From the NCBI GenBank assembly GCA_041685145.1, contig JAWLGJ010000012.1, positions 9,546 through 73,545 of the forward strand: a DNA stretch of 64,000 bases, in the 5' to 3' direction. A program made the translations under genes and the position numbers. Positions 7,338 through 17,554 of this stretch are shown here, piece by piece. The notes under the pieces are model-generated. The model did no database searches. It saw only the letters and a program-made list of their open reading frames with translations, and had not been told where the DNA came from. Each line of letters starts with the position of its first letter. Positions within the stretch are counted from its first letter, which is position 1. The stretch is from JAWLGJ01 sp041685145 (GTDB lineage: Bacteria; Pseudomonadota; Alphaproteobacteria; Rhodospirillales; Magnetospirillaceae).

Positions 7338-7810
7338 GACAGCGGGAACCCCAGATCGAGGCGATAGTCGCATTCCATCGGCAGGTCGATCACCTCCAGG
7401 CCGGTGCGCGCGGCGATGTCGTCCAGAACCCGGCGGCGTTCGTTGGCGTCGTCGGCGGCGACCACGAACCACAGGTTCAGGCGGTGCTCGCGTTCATAGT
7501 TGTGGTTGACCTGCGGATAGGCGTTGACGATCGCCGCCACCTCCTCCAGCCGCTCCGCCGGCACCTCGATAGCGGCCAGGCAACTGGCGCCGACGGTGTT
7601 GGGGCGGATGACGGCGCCGATCCGGCTGACGGCGCCTAGATCCCGCAGCCGCGCCAGCCGCCGCAGCACTTCCTCCTCGGTGCAGCCCAGCCGCTCCGCC
7701 AGCACCGCATAGGGCGCCGGCGCCAGCGGGAAATCGCGCTGGAAGTCATCCAGCAGGCGCCGGTCGAGGTCGTCCAGTTCCAGGTCCGGTTCGGTGCCGG
7801 CGCGGCCCAT
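7328..7810 (-). CDS. nirD: Siroheme decarboxylase subunit, NirD-type
   Basis: A 160-residue Lrp/AsnC-like protein with a helix-turn-helix (about 15-70) and the signature YPQVNHNYEREHRLNLWFVV followed by a ferredoxin-like fold. SRIGAVIRPNTVGASCLAA is typical of the NirD half of the decarboxylase. GAGG precedes the ATG at 7810 and overlaps the nirF stop, so coupling is tight. It acts in haem d1 synthesis for NirS. Only three such subunits are present here where many genomes have four. Confidence 0.82.
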   Translation of the reverse strand: MGRAGTEPDLELDDLDRRLLDDFQRDFPLAPAPYAVLAERLGCTEEEVLRRLARLRDLGAVSRIGAVIRPNTVGASCLAAIEVPAERLEEVAAIVNAYPQVNHNYEREHRLNLWFVVAADDANERRRVLDDIAARTGLEVIDLPMECDYRLDLGFPLSWG

Positions 7811-7816
7811 CTTGCC

Positions 7817-8980
7817 TCAAAGACCGATGCGGTGGGCGCGGTGGGTGAAGAAGATGCCGCTGGGCTTCTCGGCCGCGAAGGAGGCCACCGGCTCCAGCGT
7901 GGCGGTGTCGTAGACCACCACCCGGTCGTCGTCGCGCGCCGACATCCAGATGCGGTGGCCGCGGGCGGTGAACTCCATGTGCAGGATGCCCCGGCCCGGT
8001 TGCAGCGTCTTGACCACCTCGTGGTCGAGGACGTCGATCACCTGGACGGTGCCGTTGTCGGGCAGGGCGAAATTCACCCACACTTGGCGCCCGTCGGGGC
8101 GCGCCATCGCGAAGATCGGCTGCCCGGCCACCGGGATGCGCGCCTTCTCCTCCAGGGTCGCCGCGTCCAGCACCAGCACCTCGTGGCGGCCGATGGCCGG
8201 CAGGTAGATCTCGCCGCCGGCGACCGCCCAGCCTTCCAGATGCGGCATCTTATAGACCGGCAACGGCTCCTCGCCGCGGCCGTAATTGTCCAGCACGCGC
8301 CGCACCCCGGCCTCGGGCCGCCACAGGTCGAGCAACGCCAGGCCGTCCTCGCCGAACAGTCCGGCGATGTAGTAGCGGCCGTCCAGCGTCACCAGGCCGT
8401 CATAGGGCTGGTGGCCGATGTCCTCGAAGCGGGTGATCGCCGGGGCGGCGGGGTCGCTGAAATCGGCGACCCAAATGGCGTCGCAGTCGTAGAGGCTGAA
8501 GGCGAACACATGGTCGGCTGCATCCTCCAGCCCGACCACCTTGCTGCGCTGGCCGTCGCACTCGGCGGGAATTTCGGCGACCGGTTCCAAGGTTTCGGCG
8601 TCGAACACGTTGACGCCGCCGGGCTCGTAATTGGCCGCCGCCACCAACCGTCCGTCCTGCGAGATGGCGCCGCCGATGCTGTTGCCGGACTGCATCCGCC
8701 GCGCCACCACCTTTGCGGTGAGCAGGTCGACCTTGCTGAGCCCGCCGTCGCGGCCGAACACAAAGGCATAGCGGCCGTCGCGGGAGAACACCGCCGAGGC
8801 ATGGCTGAGGTCGCCCAGCCCCTCGACGCGGGCGATGGGGCGCTCGGCGGTGGTGTCGACGATGCGGATGCTGCCGCTGGCGCGCTCGACCACGAGGCCC
8901 AGGTCGCCGGTGCCGCGCAGCGGCGCCTCTGCGTGGGCCGACAGGAGCACAAGCGCCAGCGCGGCGGCGAACAGTCTCAT
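7817..8980 (-). CDS. nirF: Haem d1 biosynthesis protein NirF
   Basis: A 387-residue exported beta-propeller protein with a cleavable signal (MRLFAAALALVLLSAHAEA). The rest shows repeated blades (RYAFVFGRDGG, KLVAAANYEPGG-like segments, GHRIWMSARDDDRVVVYDT) matching the d1 domain fold of NirS and NirN. NirF binds a late haem d1 precursor in the periplasm and is required for the last steps, probably dihydro-d1 formation. It overlaps nirC by four bases and is followed by nirD. Confidence 0.9.
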   Translation of the reverse strand: MRLFAAALALVLLSAHAEAPLRGTGDLGLVVERASGSIRIVDTTAERPIARVEGLGDLSHASAVFSRDGRYAFVFGRDGGLSKVDLLTAKVVARRMQSGNSIGGAISQDGRLVAAANYEPGGVNVFDAETLEPVAEIPAECDGQRSKVVGLEDAADHVFAFSLYDCDAIWVADFSDPAAPAITRFEDIGHQPYDGLVTLDGRYYIAGLFGEDGLALLDLWRPEAGVRRVLDNYGRGEEPLPVYKMPHLEGWAVAGGEIYLPAIGRHEVLVLDAATLEEKARIPVAGQPIFAMARPDGRQVWVNFALPDNGTVQVIDVLDHEVVKTLQPGRGILHMEFTARGHRIWMSARDDDRVVVYDTATLEPVASFAAEKPSGIFFTHRAHRIGL

Positions 8981-9321
8981 TCACGTTCCCCTTTGAGATA
9001 ATCGACGATCCATTCCGCCTCCGCCTCGCTGAGCAGGGCGCGCCAGGGCGGCATGGGGGTGCCGGGGCGCCCGTCCAGGATCGTCACCACCAGGGCCTCG
9101 TCGGGAATGTCGGCCAGGCGCTCGGGCAGCAGCGGCAGGCCGAGGCCGCCCTCCAGGCTCATGCCATGACAGGAGCCGCAGTCGTGCCGCACCATGTATT
9201 CCAGCTCGGCCCGGCGCTCGGCGTCGAGGGATTCATGGGCGGCGGCCAGCACGCCGCCGCCGACGCTCACAGCCGTCGCCGCGGCGACGGCAACGGCCAG
9301 TGCCGGCAGAATCCTAGGCAT
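8977..9321 (-). CDS. nirC: Monohaem c-type cytochrome NirC
   Basis: A 114-residue periplasmic class I cytochrome c with an N-terminal signal (ending near VLAAAHE), a CGSCH haem-binding motif at residues 48-52, and a probable distal methionine in PGTPMPPW. In nir operons NirC donates electrons to NirS or supports NirN and NirF in haem d1 maturation. It lies between nirE and nirF with overlaps on both sides. The identification depends on context, as class I cytochromes are similar to one another. Confidence 0.85.
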   Translation of the reverse strand: MPRILPALAVAVAAATAVSVGGGVLAAAHESLDAERRAELEYMVRHDCGSCHGMSLEGGLGLPLLPERLADIPDEALVVTILDGRPGTPMPPWRALLSEAEAEWIVDYLKGERE

Positions 9322-10090
9322 GGGCCGATTCTCCCGCCACGACCAGCGGCAGCGCCGCGCGCAGCCCCGGCAGCGCCGCCACGCGGCCGATCACCAGCAG
9401 CGCCGGCGGCCGCACCCCCCAACGGGTCACGTCGTCACCCAGCCCGCCGAGATCGGTCAGGCGGACCTCCTGCTCGGGCAGGGTGCCGTCGCTGATGACG
9501 GCCGCCGGCGTCGTCGGCGACAGGCCGGCCTCGATCAGCGCAGCGGCGATCTGCCCGGCGGTCCCGACTCCCATATAGATGACGAGGGTGCAGTCGGGAT
9601 CGGCGAGGCTGTCCCAGTCCAGTTCCAGTTCGCGGTCGTCGCGGATATGGCCGGTGACGAAGCGCACGCTGCTGGCCAGGCCGCGATGGGTCAGCGGCAG
9701 GCCGGCGGCGGCGGCGCAGCCGATGGCGGCGGTGATGCCGGGCACCACCTCGACCGGGATGCCGTGCCGGCGCAGGTGCAGCGCCTCCTCGCCGCCACGG
9801 CCGAAGACGAAGGGGTCGCCCCCCTTCAGCCGCACGATGGTGCCGCCGGCACGGGCCAGACGCACCAGCAGGGCGTTGATCTCGTCCTGCGGCAGCGGAT
9901 GCCGGCCGCTTTCCTTGCCGACGCAGATGCGCCGCACCCGCGCCGGAATCTGGGCCAGTACGCCCTCCCCCACCAGCCGGTCGTGCACGACCACGTCGGC
10001 GCTTTTCAGCAGACGCACAGCCTTCAGGGTCAGGAGCTCCGGATCCCCCGGCCCGGCGCCCACCAGGTAGACGCAGCCCCTATGGTCCAT
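9314..10090 (-). CDS. nirE: Uroporphyrinogen-III C-methyltransferase NirE
   Basis: A 258-residue SUMT with the family N-terminus VYLVGAGPGDPELLT, the segment VVVHDRLV, the motif RLKGGDPFVFGRGGEE and PGITAA. It methylates uroporphyrinogen III twice to precorrin-2, feeding siroheme and then haem d1. The nir context makes NirE more apt than CobA or CysG. The start at 10090 has GGGAGGGGG just upstream; a longer in-frame reading to 10357 would cross the promoter region and has no homology. It heads the leftward nir operon. Confidence 0.9.
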   Translation of the reverse strand: MDHRGCVYLVGAGPGDPELLTLKAVRLLKSADVVVHDRLVGEGVLAQIPARVRRICVGKESGRHPLPQDEINALLVRLARAGGTIVRLKGGDPFVFGRGGEEALHLRRHGIPVEVVPGITAAIGCAAAAGLPLTHRGLASSVRFVTGHIRDDRELELDWDSLADPDCTLVIYMGVGTAGQIAAALIEAGLSPTTPAAVISDGTLPEQEVRLTDLGGLGDDVTRWGVRPPALLVIGRVAALPGLRAALPLVVAGESAHA

Positions 10091-10189
10091 AACTCCCCCT
10101 CCCAGGTGCGGCGCCCGCCCCCGCAGCCACCGCCCCACGCTTGGTCTTCGAATGTGGCGGGATGATCCGGCCCTCCACCATGTACCTCC

Positions 10190-10203
10190 TTGATGATGGT
10201 CAA
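10190..10203 (-). promoter_or_regulatory. FNR/DNR box of the nirE operon
   Basis: TTGATGATGGTCAA closely matches TTGAT-N4-ATCAA. A possible -10 (GATCAT on the minus strand, 10162-10167) lies at the class II distance, predicting a leftward start near 10155, about 65 bases before the nirE ATG. Confidence 0.7.
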
Positions 10204-10380
10204 GACTTCCACCCCTGTCACCCCCAACCTGCCATGCAGTCGTGACCAAAAGCGATATTTTCTGGCGAAAGGGTACGGCATTGGCATAACATGCCCCCGC
10301 CCTACCGCGGGGGGCGGGGCATGGCAAGGCGGTGCTTGTGTTCGCCGCGCCAGCCATAAGTGCCGATTTTGTGACCGGAA

Positions 10381-10394
10381 TTGACCATAGTTAA
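10381..10394 (+). promoter_or_regulatory. FNR/DNR box of nirS
   Basis: TTGACCATAGTTAA, a TTGAC-N4-GTTAA variant typical of NnrR/DNR sites, 121 bases before the nirS start. A class II start near 10429 is predicted; the -10 there (around AAGCAT, 10418-10423) is poor, so strong dependence on the activator is likely. Confidence 0.65.
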
Positions 10395-10514
10395 GGACTC
10401 CGGAGCGCAGGCGGCACAAGCATGGCGTCTCGTAAGGTTCCGCGATCGCGGGATTGGGCATCACGGCGGGGGCCGTGAATCGCTCGGACGAAGTGGAATA
10501 GAGAGGGGGCATTT

Positions 10515-12143
10515 ATGAAGTCGCTCAAATACGGATTGTCCGCATTGGGCCTGGCCGTCGGCATGGCCATGGTCGGCGGTTCCACCGGCGCCCAGGCGCA
10601 GGAGCCGAAGCTTTCGGAAGCAGATTTCGAGCGGGCGAAGCTGATCTACTTCCAGCAGTGCGCCGGCTGTCATGGCGTGCTGCGCAAGGGCGCCACGGGT
10701 AAGAGCCTGGAGCCCGCCGAGACCAAGAAGCTCGGTCAGGACCGCTTGGTGAAGATCATCAAGTGGGGCACCGAGGGCGGCATGAACAACTTCGACAACA
10801 TCCTCTCCGAGGAAGAGATCGAGTTGCTCGCCACCTACATCCAGATCGAGCCGCCGGAACCGCCGGAGCTGAGCATCGCTCAGATGAAGGAGACGCTGAA
10901 GGTCGACGTCGACCCGGCGGACTACCCGACCGAGCCGCTGCACGGCCGCAACTGGGAGAACTTCTTCCTGGTCATCGAGCGTGACGTCGGCAAGGTGGCC
11001 GTGATCGACGGCGACACCCACGAGGTTCTGACCCACATCCCCACCGGTTATGCCGTGCACGTGCTGAAGGCGCTGGAGAAGTCGACGGTCGACAAGGCCG
11101 AGAACCCCGGTCGCTTCTGGTACACCATGGGCCGCGACGGCAAGCTGACCAAGATCGACCTGTGGCAGAAGCCCGAGAACATGAAGGTCGCCGAGGTCCA
11201 GATCGCCTATGACGCCCGCGACGTCGCGGTGTCTGCCGACGGTAAGTACGTCATCGGCGGCGGCTACTGGCCCCCGCACTTCGTCATCGTCGACGCGGTG
11301 ACCATGGAGCCGAAGAAGGTCGTCTCGGCGCGCGGTGTCAACATCGACGGCGAGTACGTCGAGGAGTCGCGCGTGGCTGCCATCTACACCACGCCGAACG
11401 CGTCGAGCTGGCTGGTGTCGATGAAGGAACTCGGCCAGATGTGGCAGGTCGACTACTCCGACATCGACAACCTGCGCATCGAGCAGATGGACACGGCGAA
11501 GTTCCTGCACGATGGCTTCTTCGATCCGACGGGCCGCTACTTCCAGATCGCGGCCAATGCCTCCGACACGATGGTGGTGGTCGATACCGAGGAGCGCAAG
11601 CGCGAGGCCCTGATCAAGGTCGGCAAGCTTCCGCACCCCGGCCCCGGCGCCAACTGGAACGATCCGCAGTGCGGTCCGGTCGGTGGCACCACCCATCTGG
11701 GCGAGGGCACGGTCACCGTCTGGGGCAACGACCCGGCCGGCCATGCCGACCAGGCGTGGAAGGTGTGCTACACGGTGCCGACCGACGGCCCGGGCCTGTT
11801 CATCCGCACCCACCCCAACAGCAAGTTTGTGTGGGCGGACCAGACCCTGCACCCCGAGCCCGACGTGCAGCAGTCGGTGAAGGTCATCGACAAGGAGACC
11901 CGCGAGGTCGTCAAGACGGTCCGCGTCACCGAGCGCGAGGGCACCGTCGGCGTGCACATCGAGTTCAACGCCGACGGCAGCGAGGTGTGGGTCTCGTCCT
12001 GGAACCGCGCCGACAGCAAGGAGCCCAACGGCGAGATCGTCGTCTATGACGCCGAGACGTTGGAGGAGAAGACCCGGATCAAGGGCCTGTTCGCTCCGAC
12101 CGGCAAGTTCAACGTGTACAACCGTATGCACCACGTCACCTAA
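10515..12143 (+). CDS. nirS: Cytochrome cd1 nitrite reductase
   Basis: A 542-residue periplasmic enzyme reducing nitrite to NO. Signal peptide residues 1 to about 28 (ends TGAQAQ). The cytochrome c domain has CAGCH at 49-53. The eight-bladed propeller binds haem d1: the proximal histidine is His182 in TGYAVH, and the two catalytic histidines are His374 (KLPHPGPG) and His394 (GTTHLGEG). A strong AGAGGGGG ribosome binding site precedes the start. The stretch after His182 is about nine residues longer than the Pseudomonas protein as I recall it. An FNR box lies upstream and a strong terminator follows, so it is mostly transcribed alone. Confidence 0.97.
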   Translation: MKSLKYGLSALGLAVGMAMVGGSTGAQAQEPKLSEADFERAKLIYFQQCAGCHGVLRKGATGKSLEPAETKKLGQDRLVKIIKWGTEGGMNNFDNILSEEEIELLATYIQIEPPEPPELSIAQMKETLKVDVDPADYPTEPLHGRNWENFFLVIERDVGKVAVIDGDTHEVLTHIPTGYAVHVLKALEKSTVDKAENPGRFWYTMGRDGKLTKIDLWQKPENMKVAEVQIAYDARDVAVSADGKYVIGGGYWPPHFVIVDAVTMEPKKVVSARGVNIDGEYVEESRVAAIYTTPNASSWLVSMKELGQMWQVDYSDIDNLRIEQMDTAKFLHDGFFDPTGRYFQIAANASDTMVVVDTEERKREALIKVGKLPHPGPGANWNDPQCGPVGGTTHLGEGTVTVWGNDPAGHADQAWKVCYTVPTDGPGLFIRTHPNSKFVWADQTLHPEPDVQQSVKVIDKETREVVKTVRVTEREGTVGVHIEFNADGSEVWVSSWNRADSKEPNGEIVVYDAETLEEKTRIKGLFAPTGKFNVYNRMHHVT

Positions 12144-12159
12144 ACCTCCGCACTGCCAA

Positions 12160-12192
12160 GGGGCGGGCCTTCGGGCCCGCCCCGCCCTTTTT
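12160..12192 (+). terminator. Intrinsic terminator after nirS
   Basis: A perfect nine-base-pair GC stem (12160-12168 with 12175-12183), a six-base loop with TTCG, then GCCC and five T residues ending at 12192. Confidence 0.88.
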
Positions 12193-12321
12193 CGGAGGAG
12201 TCGTCTCGGGCGCCCGGATTCCTCTCGGATGTGACGACGACGCAGCGGCGGCTACGTTCGGGGCCCGCCCTGCCCGCCACACCCGCGAGCAATCCCGGCT
12301 AGGTGGCAAAAGGGTAGGAAC

Positions 12322-13941
12322 ATGTCTTTCCTGAAGCGCATTGGGCGCGTCCGCCTGTTGGGGGCATCCCTCGGCGGCGCCGCCGTCCTGTTCATCGCCG
12401 GCATCGTGTTCTGGGGCGGTTTCAACACCGCGATGGAAGCCACGAACACCCTGGATTTCTGCATCTCGTGCCACGAGATGCGTGACGGCGTGTACGAGGA
12501 ATACACCCATACCGTCCATTATCAGAACCGCACCGGCGTGCGCGCCACGTGTTCGGATTGCCACGTTCCGGATCCCTGGGTCCACAAGATGGTCCGCAAG
12601 GTCAAGGCGAGCAACGAGCTGGTCCACAAGGCCCTGGGCACCATCGACACGCCCGAAAAGTTCGAGGCCCGCCGCCTGACCCTGGCAAAGCGGGTCTGGA
12701 AGACCATGAAGGAGACCGACTCGCGGGAATGCCGCAACTGCCACTCCTGGCAGGCCATGACCGACGAGAAGCAGCAACGCCGCGCCTGGACGATGCACAC
12801 CCGCGCCCAGGAAAACGGCGACACCTGCATCGACTGCCACAAGGGCATCGCCCACCGCGACGTTTCGGTGCTGCTGGCGGACGACGAGGATCCCTACGAC
12901 GGCAAGCCCGACTCCCGCAGCCTGCCGCTGGTCGAGGAGGTCGAGGAAGAGGCGCCGGCCGAGCCCGCGCCCACCGCCGCCGCCCCGGCCGGGGACGCAC
13001 AGGCGGCCGAGGCCGCCGGTGGGGAAGGCGGCCTTGACTGGGGCGCCGTGCCCGCCACCGAAGTCTCGCTGCTGTATCCCGGCCAGACGTCGTGGGAGTG
13101 GGTGTTGCAGGGTTCCGACCACGGCGGCGCCCGCATCTTCAAGATGGGCGACGCCTGCGCCGCCTGCCACGAGGGCGAGCAGGCCGACATGGGCGCGCTG
13201 ATGGCCGCCGGCGAAAAGGCCGAAACGACGCCCATTCCCGGCAAGCGCCCCGGCATCGACATGACCGTGCAGGCGCTTTATGACGACGACAACCTCTACA
13301 TGCGCTTTGCGTGGCCGGCGGGTGAGCACACGCCGGCGCCCTTCGCCGACGGCGGCAAGATGGACCCCGCCAACGAGGTCAAGCTGGCGATGATGATCGA
13401 CGCCGGCAATGTCGAGGACGCCGAGCGCTCGGGCTGCTGGAGCACCTGCCATCACGATGCGCGCTCCATGCCCGACACCCCCGACGGCGAGGAGGTGACC
13501 AAGTACCTGCCGCAGACCCGCACGGAGCTTGAAATCCGCGGCGGCGAGGGCATTCCCCGCGGCGGCTGGGACAAGCTGAAGCCCGAGGGCGAGATCCAGG
13601 CGCTGATGGAGGCGGGGGCGTTCCTCGACCTGGTGCGCTTCAACAGCGGCGACGGCTCGGCCGAGAACGGCTACGTCCTCGACAAGCGCGTGCTGGAGGC
13701 CGATGACAGCATCAGCTTCAGCGGCGGGCGCGAGGGCGACGAGTGGGTGGTGGAATTGACCCGCCCGCTGGCCGCCGCCGCCGAGGGCGACCACACCCTC
13801 GTCGAGGGCGAGACCTACACCCTCGGCTTCGCCATCCACGACGACTTCACCGACGCCCGCTTCCACCATGTCTCGCTGGAATACAGCCTCGCCATCGGCG
13901 AGGGCGCCGGCGAGGCCGATATCGTGGCGGCACGGCGCTAG
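12322..13941 (+). CDS. NapC/NirT-type tetrahaem cytochrome fused to an EBDH-like haem-binding domain
   Basis: A 539-residue membrane-anchored cytochrome. Residues 14-36 form one transmembrane helix. Residues 40-180 are a NapC/NirT quinol dehydrogenase with four CXXCH motifs (Cys47, Cys77, Cys137, Cys169). A linker rich in Glu, Ala and Pro (about 200-238) leads to a C-terminal domain (about 245-539) with a fifth CXXCH (CAACH at 279-283) and a CWSTCHH segment at 372-378, resembling the haem-binding domain of ethylbenzene dehydrogenase-type gamma subunits. Likely role: carrying electrons from quinol to periplasmic acceptors such as NirS. The ribosome binding site is GGGTAGG. No FNR box is visible between nirS and this gene. 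Confidence 0.85.
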   Translation: MSFLKRIGRVRLLGASLGGAAVLFIAGIVFWGGFNTAMEATNTLDFCISCHEMRDGVYEEYTHTVHYQNRTGVRATCSDCHVPDPWVHKMVRKVKASNELVHKALGTIDTPEKFEARRLTLAKRVWKTMKETDSRECRNCHSWQAMTDEKQQRRAWTMHTRAQENGDTCIDCHKGIAHRDVSVLLADDEDPYDGKPDSRSLPLVEEVEEEAPAEPAPTAAAPAGDAQAAEAAGGEGGLDWGAVPATEVSLLYPGQTSWEWVLQGSDHGGARIFKMGDACAACHEGEQADMGALMAAGEKAETTPIPGKRPGIDMTVQALYDDDNLYMRFAWPAGEHTPAPFADGGKMDPANEVKLAMMIDAGNVEDAERSGCWSTCHHDARSMPDTPDGEEVTKYLPQTRTELEIRGGEGIPRGGWDKLKPEGEIQALMEAGAFLDLVRFNSGDGSAENGYVLDKRVLEADDSISFSGGREGDEWVVELTRPLAAAAEGDHTLVEGETYTLGFAIHDDFTDARFHHVSLEYSLAIGEGAGEADIVAARR

Positions 13942-14055
13942 TTCGTCGGGACACCGGTCCGACACGGGGCCGGCGGGCGGTCACTCCGCCCCCGGCCCCG
14001 TCGCCGTTCCGGGGGCCGCCAAGATGCTCGGCCCGCGCGGGAGGAACTTGGAACG

Positions 14056-14085
14056 AAAAAAGGGGCGCGGATTGCTCCGCGCCCC
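14056..14085 (-). terminator. Intrinsic terminator after clpA
   Basis: On the minus strand a perfect nine-base-pair GC stem (14085-14077 with 14070-14062) with a six-base loop is followed by six T residues. Confidence 0.88.
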
Positions 14086-14108
14086 CGCCGTGGCCGTCAT
14101 GACGGCGG

Positions 14109-16400
<2,292 letters not shown>

Positions 16401-16406
16401 GGGGCG

Positions 16407-16739
16407 CTATTCCTTTTCAATGGTGCATTGCAGCGGATGTTGGTTCTGGCGCGCCAGATCCATGACCTGGGTCACCTTCGTCTCCGCCACCTCGTAGGTG
16501 TACACTCCGCACACGCCCACCCCCCTCTGGTGCACGTGCAACATGATGCGCGTCGCCTCCTCGCGGCCCTTGCCGAAAAACCGCTCCAGCACATGCACGA
16601 CGAACTCCATCGGGGTGTAGTCGTCGTTCAGCATCAGTACCTTGTACATCGAGGGCTTCTTCGTTTTCGGACGGGTCTTGATGACCACGCCCGTGCTGGT
16701 CCCGTCGTCGCCGTGCCGGTCGTTGTCCTTCCCGCTCAT
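16407..16739 (-). CDS. clpS: ATP-dependent Clp protease adaptor ClpS
   Basis: A 110-residue adaptor that delivers N-end-rule substrates to ClpA. Visible family features are YKVLMLNDDYTPMEFVVHVL (about residues 32-51), the HVHQRGVGVCGVY segment and the C-terminal EVAETKV helix. The start at 16739 has AAGG just upstream and gives the normal short polar N-terminus; longer in-frame starts run into promoter sequence. Confidence 0.95.
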   Translation of the reverse strand: MSGKDNDRHGDDGTSTGVVIKTRPKTKKPSMYKVLMLNDDYTPMEFVVHVLERFFGKGREEATRIMLHVHQRGVGVCGVYTYEVAETKVTQVMDLARQNQHPLQCTIEKE

Positions 16740-16895
16740 CGCCTTCAGCAAGCCGTCTCTCTTCCTCGAACCCCGTCTATCATATTGGGAGGCGCGGGCA
16801 GGGGAAAAGTCCCCAGTTCGCGAGAGCCCCGCCCGGTCGCACGTCGTACCGGCCCCGTCCGCCCCGCCGCAGGGAAATGGGGGCGCCGCGGGCAA

Positions 16896-16927
16896 CAAAA
16901 AAGACCCGGCGGGGTTCCGCCGGGTCT
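16896..16927 (-). terminator. Intrinsic terminator after the phasin gene
   Basis: A perfect 11-base-pair stem (16902-16912 with 16917-16927) with loop GGTT. On the minus strand it is followed by a run of T (positions 16902-16896). It ends the leftward phasin transcript. Confidence 0.85.
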
Positions 16928-16953
16928 CTTCGAAAGAGGGGCCGCCGAGGGGA

Positions 16954-17439
16954 TCAGGCAGCGGACTTGCTCCATCGCTCGACGGCGGCGGTGACGCGGC
17001 CGTTGAAGGGCTCCAGCGCCGCCTCGGCCACGCGCACGCTCAGATCCTGCAGGCGGCTGCTTTCGACGAAGGCCCGCTCGACCGTCACCCGGGTCAGATT
17101 GGACTGCACATCGACGAGTTCCTTAATGGTCCGGGCCTCGGCCAGCGCCCGGCCGGCGTTCAAGGCTTCCTCGACGCTCTCCTGCGCCAGGCCGAACCAG
17201 GCGCGGCTCAGATCCTGATAGCCCTTGGCGACGGCGTTGCCGGCCGCCAGCATGGCATCCAGGTTCTCGCGGTTGAAGCTGAGAATGTCCTCGTAGGAGG
17301 GGAGGTCGGCGAGTCCCGGCGCAAACGCGAAGCCGGTGCCGGGGAAGGGAGCCTCGGCGCGGGCCTTCGCCGCGTCCTCGACCCTCTCCGTCCGATTGCC
17401 GCCATTGCCGGGTGCCTTGGCCTTGGTCGCGGTGGTCAT
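16954..17439 (-). CDS. Phasin family protein
   Basis: A 161-residue, mostly helical protein. The core (about 48-155: YEDILSFNRENLDAMLAAG, AWFGLAQESVEEAL, DVQSNLTRVTVERAF) is the alphaproteobacterial phasin pattern. Such proteins coat polyhydroxybutyrate granules. The N-terminal 30 residues are basic and alanine-rich. It is monocistronic, with a terminator downstream and TGC-rich repeats upstream that resemble PhaR operators. No other polyhydroxybutyrate genes are in the window. Confidence 0.85.
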   Translation of the reverse strand: MTTATKAKAPGNGGNRTERVEDAAKARAEAPFPGTGFAFAPGLADLPSYEDILSFNRENLDAMLAAGNAVAKGYQDLSRAWFGLAQESVEEALNAGRALAEARTIKELVDVQSNLTRVTVERAFVESSRLQDLSVRVAEAALEPFNGRVTAAVERWSKSAA

Positions 17440-17473
17440 GGTGCTGTTCCTTGCCTTAGGTCACAGGGATTGA

Positions 17474-17534
17474 TTGCTGCACTGCAATATGCGCCAGGAC
17501 AGCCACGGCGTCAAGGGGCGAATGCTGCACCGCA
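17474..17534 (-). promoter_or_regulatory. Two TGCTGCA-type elements upstream of the phasin gene (possible PhaR operators)
   Basis: TTGCTGCACTGCAA at 17474-17487 and the related TGCTGCACCGCA at 17523-17534 lie 35 to 95 bases upstream of the phasin start. Phasin genes are commonly repressed by PhaR, which binds TGC-rich elements; the assignment here is inference from motif and position. Confidence 0.45.
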
Positions 17535-17554
17535 CCATAAGGGTCGGCGCAACC

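Larger units (their letters stand above)
10091..10514. promoter_or_regulatory. Divergent nirE / nirS promoter region
   Basis: A 424-base gap between divergent operons without a protein gene I can support. It holds one FNR/DNR box near nirE (10190-10203) and one near nirS (10381-10394). The middle is an unusually A/T-richer patch (about 10240-10290) compared with the flanks. Confidence 0.75.

Noticed and set aside
12193..12321. A separate FNR-controlled promoter for the NapC/NirT-type gene
   Set aside because: No TTGAT- or TTAAC-type palindrome was found in the 129 bases, despite the strong terminator after nirS; read-through or another promoter must serve it.
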